In this document: piece by piece, positions 15,643-24,600 of the stretch | Layout: every line of letters starts with the position of its first letter | Numbering within the stretch: position 1 is the first letter of the stretch | Source of the DNA: Catenovulum sp052056295 | GTDB lineage: Bacteria; Pseudomonadota; Gammaproteobacteria; Enterobacterales; Alteromonadaceae | Assembly (NCBI RefSeq): GCF_052056295.1 | Contig: NZ_CP182494.1 | Span: 62,001 to 126,000, forward strand | Direction of reading: 5' to 3' | DNA: 64,000 nucleotides | The notes under the pieces: model-generated | Seen by the model: only the letters and a program-made list of their open reading frames with translations | What the model was told of the DNA's origin: nothing | The model's database searches: none | Translations under genes and position numbers: made by a program

Positions 15643-15798
15643 ATGGCTCAAACAGCAGCTAAAAAAACGCAATCAACCAAAACTTTTGTTCCGAAAATGA
15701 GTAACTTTGAGATTAGTTCTCGTTATGAAGGTTTAGCGTTCAAAAAAGAAAACTTGAGTAAATCTCTCGAAGAGCTAAAAGCTAAGCATGCAAGATAA
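15643..15798 (+). CDS. YhfG/FicA-type antitoxin of Fic
   Basis: The 51-residue basic protein (MAQTAAKKTQ..., ending LEELKAKHAR) contains SSRYEG at residues 25-30. This fits the (S/T)xxxE(G/N) inhibitory motif by which class I antitoxins push a Glu into the Fic active site. The E. coli YhfG-Fic pair has the same small-gene-then-fic order. A TGGAGG ribosome-binding site (15631-15636) precedes the ATG. The end overlaps the fic start by 11 bp, which fits translational coupling. A promoter-like TATAAT occurs near 15611. Confidence 0.85.
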   Translation: MAQTAAKKTQSTKTFVPKMSNFEISSRYEGLAFKKENLSKSLEELKAKHAR

Positions 15799-16375
15799 AT
15801 ACGGTGTCAATCAGGATAGCTATTGCTACTCTAATTCAGACGTATTGATCAACAAGCTAAATATTAAAACGCAAAATGAGCTATCAGATGCAGAGTTAGA
15901 GTTTACTGCATTTAGATATAGCGAATATTCATCGACGATAAATTCCCTTTCAGAGTTCAATTTTAGCCATCTTAAGCACCTGCATTGGCACTTATTTCAA
16001 GATGTTTATCAATGGGCTGGTGAAATCAGGACAGTTGACATATCCAAAGGCAATACCCGATTTTGTAATTGCCTACGAATAGAAGCTGAAGCGAATAAGC
16101 AGTTGGTGCGAATCCAAACTTTAGAACCTACCAAAGCTTATTTTTTACAAGAAATAACCGATATATTTTGTGAATTAAATGTAGTTCACCCATTTCGAGA
16201 AGGGAATGGTCGAACACAGCGTTTTTTCTTTGAAGAGCTCTTTTTTTACTTCGGCTACAATGTCGCTTGGCCAGACATATCAAAAGAAGAGTGGACTGAA
16301 GCAAATATAAAAGGCTACCTAGGTGATTTACGCGGATTACGCGATATATTGAGTTTGGCTATAATAGACTTTTAG
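15788..16375 (+). CDS. fic: Fic-domain AMP-transferase toxin
   Basis: The 195-residue protein has a complete Fic motif, HPFREGNGRTQR at 134-145, supplying the catalytic His134 and the nucleotide/metal-binding residues. The upstream flap region (WAGEIRTVDISKGNTRF, about 76-92) is typical of bacterial Fic toxins, which adenylylate targets such as gyrase and topoisomerase IV. No inhibitory helix is seen inside the protein; the upstream 51-residue gene supplies it. The pair borders the xylan genes on one side and a gene-cassette array on the other, fitting a mobile or stabilising accessory island. The target is not predictable from sequence. Confidence 0.93.
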   Translation: MQDKYGVNQDSYCYSNSDVLINKLNIKTQNELSDAELEFTAFRYSEYSSTINSLSEFNFSHLKHLHWHLFQDVYQWAGEIRTVDISKGNTRFCNCLRIEAEANKQLVRIQTLEPTKAYFLQEITDIFCELNVVHPFREGNGRTQRFFFEELFFYFGYNVAWPDISKEEWTEANIKGYLGDLRGLRDILSLAIIDF

Positions 16376-16586
16376 CCTTGTGTTGGTCAGCTTTCTGAGG
16401 TTGGACAACAAAATGTTCGTACATTCAAGTTTGGCCTAAAAGTAATGGGCAAGTTCAGGTTCTACTATAGTCAAGAAAATAACCCATTCGCTCATTTTTA
16501 TCCCACACATAGAAAAGCGGATGCTTTGGAAAAATAGTACTGGCGTATATTCTATTTATTTGTTATCACTATTAAAATTTGAAAAA

Positions 16587-16610
16587 CGACCCTGTGGGTC
16601 GATGTTAAAT
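16587..16610 (+). other. Possible short attC-like site or hairpin before the first cassette-like gene
   Basis: CGACCC (16587-16592) and GGGTCG (16596-16601) form a hairpin, and GTTAAAT at 16604-16610 fits the attC core GTTRRRY. It is much shorter than the other sites in the array and has no clear partner core, so this is weak. The rest of 16376-16633 shows no supportable gene. Confidence 0.3.
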
Positions 16611-16633
16611 TGTTATGTATTATGGAAAGTTGA

Positions 16634-17173
16634 TTGCTAAATTTATACTTAATTAGTAAATACTATTTATGCTTTGTAGCTTGCGTACATGTTATCTCAA
16701 GCCTTGGTGTTAATGCCTTTCATTTTTCTATTCTGTTTATTTGCCACTTATATTTATTTGTCATGCCGCCATTAATAGGTAAGTTTTCCAAGGGATGTAG
16801 GAAAACCTCAGTCCTATTTACTGATGTAAATGATAAAATCATTTTAATTGGTTTGATGCTTATATTTTATGTTGTTTTAAATTTTATTATCACTGGTGTA
16901 ATTACTGAAGGCGGTAGAGTAACCGAAGATATGGGTAAATATATATTCAGTAGAGGTGATTTTGAGAGGATTTCAAGTGAGGCTGAATACAATAAATTCA
17001 AAGCGGCATCTACTCGCCTGTTTTCTAGTGCTTGGTTATTAGTAGGGTTTGGAAGTTACGTATATCTCAGTATTTACAAGAGAAAAGCACGTAAAGTACC
17101 ACGTTTGGTAATAAAACATCACAAGTTACTCAAAAGGGCGCAAAAAGCTTGGCGTGCGCTCCTTAGTCGCTAA
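16634..17173 (+). CDS. Cassette-like gene: unknown multi-span membrane protein
   Basis: This 179-residue protein is not recognised. It has hydrophobic segments at about 5-24, 28-48, 70-92 and 131-148, then a strongly basic tail (KRKARKVPRLVIKHHKLLKRAQK). The first three could be membrane helices. Its 3' end runs into an attC-like site and the reading frame stops inside it, as often happens in integron cassettes. TTG, not ATG, may be the true start because the upstream signal is poor. Function is unknown; association with the following cassettes suggests an accessory gene. Confidence 0.55.
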   Translation: MLNLYLISKYYLCFVACVHVISSLGVNAFHFSILFICHLYLFVMPPLIGKFSKGCRKTSVLFTDVNDKIILIGLMLIFYVVLNFIITGVITEGGRVTEDMGKYIFSRGDFERISSEAEYNKFKAASTRLFSSAWLLVGFGSYVYLSIYKRKARKVPRLVIKHHKLLKRAQKAWRALLSR

Positions 17174-17214
17174 TTTTAGCCAAGCATTTTGTGCCTGTTG
17201 AGCGGGCGTTAGTT
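17113..17214 (+). other. attC-like recombination site 1
   Basis: Complementary arms 17136-17153 (ending AAAAAGCTTGGC) and 17179-17195 (GCCAAGCATTTTGTGCC) form an imperfect hairpin, and the site ends GGGCGTTAG, with the core G at 17208. It aligns along most of its length with site 2. The left core is degenerate. Confidence 0.65.
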
Positions 17215-17234
17215 TTTTGAGGTAAGTATTATTC

Positions 17235-17867
17235 ATGTTAGAAGTGATGAATATCTTAATTTTAGTTTCATTATCGATTGTAATTTATTTGGGTAAATTC
17301 TATATCCCTAAATATTTGTCCAAAAAAGCAGAGAATTTAGCGACCAAAGAAGACATCGAAGGAATTACTTTTAAAGTAGAGTCAATTAAAAATGAATTCG
17401 CACATACGTTGGAAGAGACAAAGCATCATCTACAACTCGAAAATTTGTACCGAGAAGTATTCTTTAAAAAGTCCCTTGCTGCAATTGAAGATATTGATAC
17501 TCTTCTGCGTGAATTAACTATTTATTGTTGGGGTAAGTTAACCTCATCGGACAAGTTCAGAAAACAATATGATTGGGCGCAAGTGTGTAACTTAGAGACC
17601 GCCAATGATTTAAAATATTATGTGGTAGCAATTGATAGAGCAGTTATGATCCACGGATTATATTTGCCTAAACAATCAAAACTTATATTATTTGAGCTTA
17701 CAGACAAAATTCGAAAAGTTGCATTTGTCGAATCTCCAGACGCATCGTCAGTCCCTGAAGAAAAATTAATTTCTGTTACTGAGCATGGTTATAAAGTTAT
17801 ATTGTCTTCAACTGAAACAGCACAACAAAAGCTGCTTGTTAGCATTGGCGTTGATGTAAAAAATTAA
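17235..17867 (+). CDS. Cassette gene: membrane-anchored coiled-coil protein of unknown function
   Basis: The 210-residue protein has one N-terminal membrane helix (about 6-24), then KYLSKKAENLATKEDIEGIT and an alpha-helical, probably coiled-coil stretch to about residue 75, followed by a mainly helical domain. The 'KNLATKEDIxxIT' pattern after a membrane helix is familiar from many uncharacterised proteins of mobile regions. The gene lies exactly between attC-like sites 1 and 2 and stops at the second. Starts at 17235 or 17247 are both possible. No function can be assigned. Confidence 0.75.
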   Translation: MLEVMNILILVSLSIVIYLGKFYIPKYLSKKAENLATKEDIEGITFKVESIKNEFAHTLEETKHHLQLENLYREVFFKKSLAAIEDIDTLLRELTIYCWGKLTSSDKFRKQYDWAQVCNLETANDLKYYVVAIDRAVMIHGLYLPKQSKLILFELTDKIRKVAFVESPDASSVPEEKLISVTEHGYKVILSSTETAQQKLLVSIGVDVKN

Positions 17868-17963
17868 CAAAGCCATTATGAAGGGACGCAAAAAGCTTGG
17901 CTGGCGTCACTTCGCTCCCAATTTTAGCCAAGCTTTTATGCGCCCCATATTGCGGCGTTAGAT
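17862..17963 (+). other. attC-like recombination site 2
   Basis: It starts TTAACAAAG just after a cassette stop codon and ends GCGGCGTTAG, with the core GTTAGAT at 17957-17963 matching GTTRRRY. Internal arms around AAAAGCTTGGCT and AGCCAAGCTTTT form the expected long imperfect hairpin. The layout and about 102-bp length resemble Vibrio-type (VCR-like) attC sites. Confidence 0.8.
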
Positions 17964-17977
17964 TTTCAGAGAACAGA

Positions 17978-19000
17978 ATGGATAAAAAGTACCAAGTATT
18001 CGTAAGTTCAACTTATATTGATCTGCTAGAAGAAAGAAAGGAAGTTATTCAAGCTTTATTGGAACTTGACTGCATTCCTATTGGTATGGAGTTATTTCCA
18101 GCTTCAGATGATGATCAGTGGACATTTATAAAGTCAGTAATTGATGATTGTGATTACTACGTTTTAGTTCTGGCGGGAAGGTACGGGTCCTGTTCTGAGT
18201 CAGGGATTGGATACACTGAAATGGAGTATCGCTATGCAATTGAATCAGGGAAGCCTGTCATTGCATTTTTGCATAAAGATCCTAGATCTATTCCCGCTAA
18301 GTTTACCGAATCGGATCCTGAGCTAAATAAAAAGTTGGATTCTTTTAGAGAGTTAGCTCAAAAAAAATTATGCAAGTTTTGGGAGAGTCCCGCGGAACTC
18401 GCGGGCATTGTTGGACGGAGTATTGTTCAACTTAAAAAGCGTTCGCCTGCAGTAGGCTGGGTAAAAGCTGATCTCGTACCAAGCGAAGATTCGGCTCAAG
18501 AGATTCTAAAACTCAAGAATGAAATTGAGCGGTTGAAAGAGGAGTTAAACTCAACCTCCTCAGCTGGCGTGAATACTGATGAACTTTCGCAAGGTGATGA
18601 TTGTTTTGAGTTTGAATATACAGGAAGGGCAAAGATAGATTATTTTGAATACCATGAGGCTAAATTAACCGCAGCAGTACCGTGGAATACTATTTTTGGC
18701 GCGCTCGCCCCCCTCATGGCAGACGAGGCTGATGAGCAGTCACTGCAAGCTCGTCTTAGGCAGCTCCTAGTTAAAACTGAAGAAGATAATCTGCGTGCTC
18801 AACAAGGGTTCAGAAATCGCGAGCTTTCAACCACATTCGAGCATGACGTGTTTGACACAATCATTGTACAGTTTCGTGCGCTAGGGTTTATTCAAAAAAG
18901 CAAGAGAAATAGAAGTGTCAAGGATAAGAAAACATACTGGTGCTTGACTGAAAAAGGCGACAATCTTCTTGTTGCATTGAAAGCGATACGAAAAATCTAA
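17978..19000 (+). CDS. Cassette gene: DUF4062 (TIR/SIR2-like fold) protein with C-terminal winged-helix-like region
   Basis: The ATG at 17978 (MDKKYQVFVSSTY) is the likely start; the open frame further upstream lies in attC site 2. The 340-residue protein has a DUF4062 domain at about 1-120 (YQVFVSSTYIDLLEERKEV, MELFPASDDDQWTFIKSVID, LAGRYGS, GYTEMEY), a coiled coil (about 168-190) and a C-terminal region ending YWCLTEKGDNLLVALKA that looks like a winged helix. DUF4062 is often found in defence-associated or signalling NTPase proteins and resembles TIR-type folds. Phage defence is only inferred. Its stop codon lies in the left core of attC site 3. Confidence 0.8.
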   Translation: MDKKYQVFVSSTYIDLLEERKEVIQALLELDCIPIGMELFPASDDDQWTFIKSVIDDCDYYVLVLAGRYGSCSESGIGYTEMEYRYAIESGKPVIAFLHKDPRSIPAKFTESDPELNKKLDSFRELAQKKLCKFWESPAELAGIVGRSIVQLKKRSPAVGWVKADLVPSEDSAQEILKLKNEIERLKEELNSTSSAGVNTDELSQGDDCFEFEYTGRAKIDYFEYHEAKLTAAVPWNTIFGALAPLMADEADEQSLQARLRQLLVKTEEDNLRAQQGFRNRELSTTFEHDVFDTIIVQFRALGFIQKSKRNRSVKDKKTYWCLTEKGDNLLVALKAIRKI

Positions 19001-19066
19001 CAAGCGCATCTTGTCGGACTGGTTTTCCGCTGCGCTCCAAACCAGCCGCAAATGCGGGCGTTAGTT
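18995..19066 (+). other. attC-like recombination site 3
   Basis: The left core ATCTAAC (18995-19001) fits RYYYAAC, and the right end is GGGCGTTAG with the core G at 19060. Arms ACTGGTTT and AAACCAG inside give the hairpin. It is the best match in the array and differs in its arms from sites 1 and 2. Confidence 0.8.
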
Positions 19067-19094
19067 TAATTCAAAATAGCTAGGTGTTATATCT

Positions 19095-19964
19095 ATGGAA
19101 GAAAGCTTAAAAACGGATATACAAAAAATAAACAAAGTTTATCGATTCTTTAGCGATGAGGAACATAATTTTAAAGGTTTGTCCGAAAACTATCTTTGGT
19201 TTAGTGAAGTCGATAAGTTTAATGACCCCTTTGAAGTAGTCATAAAGAGTGGAGATTTTGACTTCAAGCAACTTTCTTCTGCACAACTTAAAGCGTTTCT
19301 TTTATCTAATGAGGGGATCACATTTGGTGGTCCAGATACGGGCAATAGTTATGTGATTGGTGATTTTAGCGAAGAACAGCTGGAGACGCTTGTCGAAGAA
19401 AACTATCATGAAATGGCTGAAGCGTTAAATGTAATTGTTCTGGAAATTATCAAACAAAAGCAAAATAATAAATTTCATTGCTTGACTCATGACGCAAATA
19501 TAAAACCATTAGAGAGTCGTCTGATGTGGTCACATTATTCTAATGGGCTAAGGGGTTTTGTTATAGAATTTGACTTCGATCCAATACTGGCGTCGATTGC
19601 TCAGAAAAGTAATGATGATTTTGGCGGTTACACCCTTATTAACTATACAGATCTGGGGTTTACAGACTATATAAAGTCTGTAATTGACGCTGGAAAACCA
19701 TTATTCGCTGATAGAATGTTGTTTTCAAAGCACCTAGACTGGAAATACGAAAATGAGCTGCGATTAATTTGTTCAAATGAGAAGACTTTCTATGATCCTT
19801 CATGCATCTCTAGAATTATTATTGGGCAAAAAATGTCACCAGAAAAAAAGAATGATTTGGTCGGGTTACTAAAAAGTAAAGGCTTACAATCAAAAACGTA
19901 TATTACTTGTTTTGACCGACAAGACTTTTCCATCAGTATTGAGCCATATGGCGATAGAGTGTAG
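19095..19964 (+). CDS. Cassette gene: DUF2971 family protein
   Basis: The 289-residue protein matches the DUF2971 pattern: an N-terminal VYRFFS...NYLWFSEVDKFNDPFE, the central LMWSHYSNGLRGFVIEFD, and LFSKHLDWKYENELRLIC. The family is widespread in accessory and defence-type regions and has no firmly established activity. It follows attC-like site 3 on the same strand as the other cassettes. No clear attC site follows before the convergent halogenase-like gene, so it may be the last cassette with its end lost. Confidence 0.8.
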   Translation: MEESLKTDIQKINKVYRFFSDEEHNFKGLSENYLWFSEVDKFNDPFEVVIKSGDFDFKQLSSAQLKAFLLSNEGITFGGPDTGNSYVIGDFSEEQLETLVEENYHEMAEALNVIVLEIIKQKQNNKFHCLTHDANIKPLESRLMWSHYSNGLRGFVIEFDFDPILASIAQKSNDDFGGYTLINYTDLGFTDYIKSVIDAGKPLFADRMLFSKHLDWKYENELRLICSNEKTFYDPSCISRIIIGQKMSPEKKNDLVGLLKSKGLQSKTYITCFDRQDFSISIEPYGDRV

Positions 19965-20024
19965 CGTTACAGTCAGGTAAAGCCTAAATAAACTGTATGA
20001 TCAGATATAAGCAGTTATAACTTC

Positions 20025-21527
20025 TCAGCCCCCAATATGCTGCAAATACTCCTGCTGGCTTGGCATATAATCAACACATTGTTTTACTACTTGCTCAATA
20101 CTGTTTATGTTTTTCGCCAGTTCAGTTTCCGACATCATATCAACTAATGGGTGATAACTATCTGGTGTGATATTTTGGCCAAATAACACTTCTACCCAGC
20201 TGTTTTCACTAAACAATTCATTTTTATTGCGCGACACATGGCCGTTGGCATTAAAGAGTTCAAATTTTTCGGCTAATGAGTCAGGTACTGGCATGTTTTT
20301 GCAGTAGCGCCAAAATTCTGAGTCTGTTCTTTGAGTTGCTTTGTAATGCAAAATAATAAAGTCGCGTATGGTGTCGTATTCAAAATGGGTTTGTTTATTA
20401 AATTCGTTGATATTAGCTTGGTTAAAGCTTTTGTCAGGAAAGAATGCGAGTAAACGCGCAATAGCCGATTGAATTAAATGAATACTGGTAGACTCAAGCG
20501 GCTCCATAAATCCGCTCGATAAACCAATAGCAACACAGTTTTTATGCCAAAAAGATTTGCGTTTACCTGTGGTAAAGTTAATCAGTTTAGCTTGTGAAAT
20601 TGCAGGGCTATCTAGGTTTTGCATGAGTATTTTTTCGGCTTGCTCTGCTTGCATAAACTCGCTACTAAATACATGGCCATTACCCGTTCTGTGTTGTAGT
20701 GGTATGCGCCATTGCCAACCGGCAGAATGTGCGGTTGCTCTGGTATAAGGTGGCAGTGGTGTGAGTTTTTCACTAGCTACTGCTAATGCGCTATCGCAGG
20801 GGAGCCAGGCTTGCCAGTTTTCAAAACCAACCTTGAGTGCTTTATCTATTAATAATGCGCGCATGCCACTGCAATCAATAAACAAGTCGGCGCTAATTTG
20901 TTCGCCATTTTTTAAAGTCAGTGTTTGAATATGGCCATTTTCAGGCTTGAGTAGGGTGCTTTCTACTTCGGCTATTTTATGTTTTATCCCATGTTTACAG
21001 GCAAACTCTTTTAAATAATTAGCGTATAAACCCGCGTCGAATTGATATGCGTAAACAATGTCGGATAACGGTGAGTTACCAGCATCTATCGAGCGCATAA
21101 ATTTGTTCTGCCATGAGGCTTTGCAATTTAGTGCGTATTCACCTAATGGTTTAGCTAGGTTTAATTGGCGGGCTTTCCACCAAAAGTGGTGAAACGGCAC
21201 TGCATTTAAATCTTGGCCTAAGTGGCCAAAACCATGAATATAACTATCGCCTTGTTGTCCCCAATTAACAAACTCAATACCGAGTTTGAAAGTGGCTTTG
21301 GTTTTAGCAACAAAGTCGGCTTCGTCTATGCCTAAGGTTTTATTAAATACTTGAATTTGTGGAATGGTCGCTTCACCAACACCGACACTACCGATATTGT
21401 CTGACTCCACTAGGGTTATTTGGTAGCTGTTATTTAAAAAACGCCCAAGCGCAGCGGCTGTCATCCAACCTGCGGTGCCACCGCCTAAAATAACAATATT
21501 TTTTATCGCTTGGTTATTCTTGTTCAT
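20025..21527 (-). CDS. Flavin-dependent tryptophan-halogenase-like protein
   Basis: The 500-residue FAD protein has GGGTAGW (15-21), Lys81 in TFKLGIEFVNW at the position of the catalytic halogenase lysine, and WQWRIP (271-276), the WxWxIP halogenase motif. All signature residues are present. In marine polysaccharide loci such genes often lie next to TBDRs, and their substrate is unknown. Here the gene is downstream of a large TBDR and shares its strand, but a strong terminator lies between them. There is no signal peptide, so it is cytoplasmic. Whether it halogenates tryptophan is doubtful; it may modify a sugar or a maturation target. Confidence 0.85.
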   Translation of the reverse strand: MNKNNQAIKNIVILGGGTAGWMTAAALGRFLNNSYQITLVESDNIGSVGVGEATIPQIQVFNKTLGIDEADFVAKTKATFKLGIEFVNWGQQGDSYIHGFGHLGQDLNAVPFHHFWWKARQLNLAKPLGEYALNCKASWQNKFMRSIDAGNSPLSDIVYAYQFDAGLYANYLKEFACKHGIKHKIAEVESTLLKPENGHIQTLTLKNGEQISADLFIDCSGMRALLIDKALKVGFENWQAWLPCDSALAVASEKLTPLPPYTRATAHSAGWQWRIPLQHRTGNGHVFSSEFMQAEQAEKILMQNLDSPAISQAKLINFTTGKRKSFWHKNCVAIGLSSGFMEPLESTSIHLIQSAIARLLAFFPDKSFNQANINEFNKQTHFEYDTIRDFIILHYKATQRTDSEFWRYCKNMPVPDSLAEKFELFNANGHVSRNKNELFSENSWVEVLFGQNITPDSYHPLVDMMSETELAKNINSIEQVVKQCVDYMPSQQEYLQHIGG

Positions 21528-21564
21528 TATTAAACTACCTTAAATTTCTAATGGTGCTAAAAGC

Positions 21565-21594
21565 AAAAAAGCAGGCTAAAAAATTTAGCCTGCT
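21565..21594 (-). terminator. Intrinsic terminator after the TBDR gene
   Basis: On the minus strand an 11-bp perfect stem (AGCAGGCTAAA/TTTAGCCTGCT, 21570-21594) is followed by a T-run at 21570-21565. It should limit read-through into the halogenase-like gene. Confidence 0.9.
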
Positions 21595-21629
21595 ACAACA
21601 CAAATCGCAATATGCTATTTCCCCACTAA

Positions 21630-24600
21630 TTAGAAAGTAGCACGCATGATTAACTGATAGCGTCTATCTTTGGTAAACCAAGAGCGACCGAGTTGTAAAT
21701 TACTATCAACCTGTTGGAAAGTTTTGGTTTGTTCGTTGGTTAAATTAACCCCTTGTACACCCACCTTAATATTATCGGTTAATTGATAGAATAAAGATGC
21801 ATCTAACTGACCTTCCGCATCATTGTAGATAGGTAGGGTAGTGATAACATCTTTAGAGGTTAATAAGAAACGTGAACGCCATTTATAGGCAATACGTGCC
21901 GACCAACCGTCTTTTTCGTACATACCAATTAAGTTAGCTGTATGCTCCGACTGACCACGTAATGGCAGTGAACCTTTAAAGGCTGCATTTGCTTCGCCGC
22001 CACCTTCGTTGGCTACATCACTATTGTCTAAGTTAGAGTTTGGCACACCTTCAGCTTTAATAAACGAGTAGTTGGCTTGTAAACCTAAACCGTCAAATGG
22101 TGCTGGTAAAAACGAGTAGAATTGATTGTAGCTAAATTCCACACCTTTCATTACACCTTCGCCGCCATTAGTTGGGCCTGTTACTCGTGCTGTCTGGGTG
22201 ACGCCAGTTACCGGATTCGTAAACTCGGCATCGTACGCACCTTTGATAAAGAAGTTACTTAAATCTTTGTAGAAGAATGAAGAAACTAATGAACCGTCGT
22301 TTGAGAAATACCATTCTAATGATAAATCAAACTGGGTTGATTCCATTGGTTTTAAGAATGGATTACCTGAGCTACCACTCCAGCCATCGAATGATACTGT
22401 TGCTGGATCAACGCGGCGTTGTTCATCGATATCATCACCATCTTCATCTACTGGTAAACCTGTAGTCGAATCTGCCGGTGCATCTGGATGTGGATTATCT
22501 ACATCATAAGTATCGAAACGCTCTAAATAGTTAGTTCCTATGGTGTAAGAAATCGTACCCAATTGAGTATAATTACGTAAATCACCTATATCCGGTAACG
22601 CAATGGCTTTAGACACAGCAAAACGCGCTAACAAGTCGTCAGTAATTTCTGCTTTTACGTTAAAGCTAGGCAAAATACGTCGGGTTTTGCTGGTAGCAAA
22701 GTTTTGTGAATAAGCACCATTTGAGAAGTCTTTAAGCTCTTGTGGGAGATAGTGGTACGGGTCGCCTAAAAATTCTACGTCTCCAGAATACAAATCATAA
22801 TCGGCTACATTGTAGTTGTACGGATCCCAACCTGCAGGCGCTGGATTACTTGCATTGACAGTTGGGAATACTGTGTAACCATCGGTTTCTGTGGTTAATT
22901 CAACTAAACGTGCACCAAAGTTACCTGAAATTCTATGATTTGCCACATCTGTGTCAAAGTTAATCCGTACATAAGCTGCTTTGTTGGTTTCAACTGTGTG
23001 ACTCACTTCATTGTCTTTAAAGTAGCCATTTAAGTTGTCTAACGGCACACATTCGTCGCCAGCTTGATAGTCTATGGTTTCGTCATATCTATCATGTGCC
23101 ATTCTAAAGTCAGTACAGGAAGTAAATAACGGAACTAAACGTGTATCCCAGTTGGCATAATCTTCCATAAATGCATCAGTAGGGTGAAGCATTTGGTTGC
23201 CACCTTCAATGCTAAGGACTCCACCGCGGTAAAAATCGCTCCAATCTTTAGCTTCGTATATACCAGATAATCCAGAATTTTTAATTAAGTCTGAATCTAA
23301 CCAGCCACCACCGTCTTGCCAAATTGGTTGTAGTGCACCCCAGTCATACTGAGTCATTCGAATAGTTTGGTCGCGTTTACGATAACGCACACCAAATTTT
23401 ACTGAAGCAAATATGCTGTCGTCGATAAAATACTCTGCATCTATTTTGATTGCGTCTGATTCACCTTCACTTTGGCCAAAGTGATCCATAGCAGCATGTG
23501 CAGTATATTGGCCAGGGTTAGTAAAGAAATTTGCATCTTTAGAATAGTGATCACCTTCTGGAATACGACTTTCATCAAAACGCGACCAAGGGTTTAATAG
23601 TTCGAGCGTTGGAACGTCGCTACCACCAGTAATATTGTAATTTTGTACTGCATGCGTAGCTAAAATTAACTGTACGTCAGCAATATCAGAGGTTGCTTCG
23701 ATATGCTGCACATCAAACTCTAGTTTTAAGTTTTCTGTAGCTGTCCACTTTACGTTGAAGGATAAATCGTCAACGATATTTTCTTCTTTGTGGTAACGAG
23801 TATCGGATGAAACGCGATAACCGAAGTTACTGAATGAACCATAAGTGTTAGGTGCTTTGTCGCCATCGCCACGCCAGTTATCATGGCGATCTGACAATAT
23901 ACCACTTTGGAAAACACCGTCGCTATCAATCGTCCATTGTTCGTCAACACCTGGCCCCGCACGACGCTCGTTATATTGTGCATCGTGTTTAAGTGCGTTT
24001 TCTTTCCAAGATGAATTGGCTTTTGAGCGCAAAAATTCTAGTGTCGCTTGAATGTTTGAATCGTTGCTTTTCCACTGAATTGCGCCGCCAATACCGGTAC
24101 GTATATTGGTATCTTTTTTCGATGTTAAGCTAGAACCTGCTGGTACTAAAATACCTTGATCGCCAACTTCTACGCCATCAGGAATATCAGCAAAACTGCC
24201 GTCATAGGTGTAATAGTTTGCATCAGCTGGGATAAAACCAGCATCAACTGAATTTTGTAAATCGTAAAATTCGAAACGTTTGGTTTGAATACCGTCAGAT
24301 GCGGTAACAATTTCAGAGCGAGATGCGTTAATTAAAAAGCCCCATTCGCCAGAATTTGTTTTCCAGCGATCACTATATAAACCAGCAAAGGTAGGTGTTA
24401 ACTCTTGCGCCATGTCACCATAGTTACCTTCAACCGTTACTGACACTAAACGGCCTGCGCTATCAAAAGGTTTGCGAGTACGCAAACTAATAGTACCTGC
24501 GATACCGCCTTCAATCATATCTGCCGTTTGGTTTTTATAAACATCTACACCTGCCATCAAAGTTGACGATACATCTTGGAAGCTTAAACCACGGCCACTG

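Noticed and set aside
17897..17977. N-terminal extension of the DUF4062 gene
   Set aside because: It lies in attC-like site 2; the DUF4062 pattern starts at the ATG at 17978.
19965..20024. A fourth attC site after the DUF2971 gene
   Set aside because: No RYYYAAC or GTTRRRY cores with complementary arms were found; GTTATAA near 20013 does not fit.
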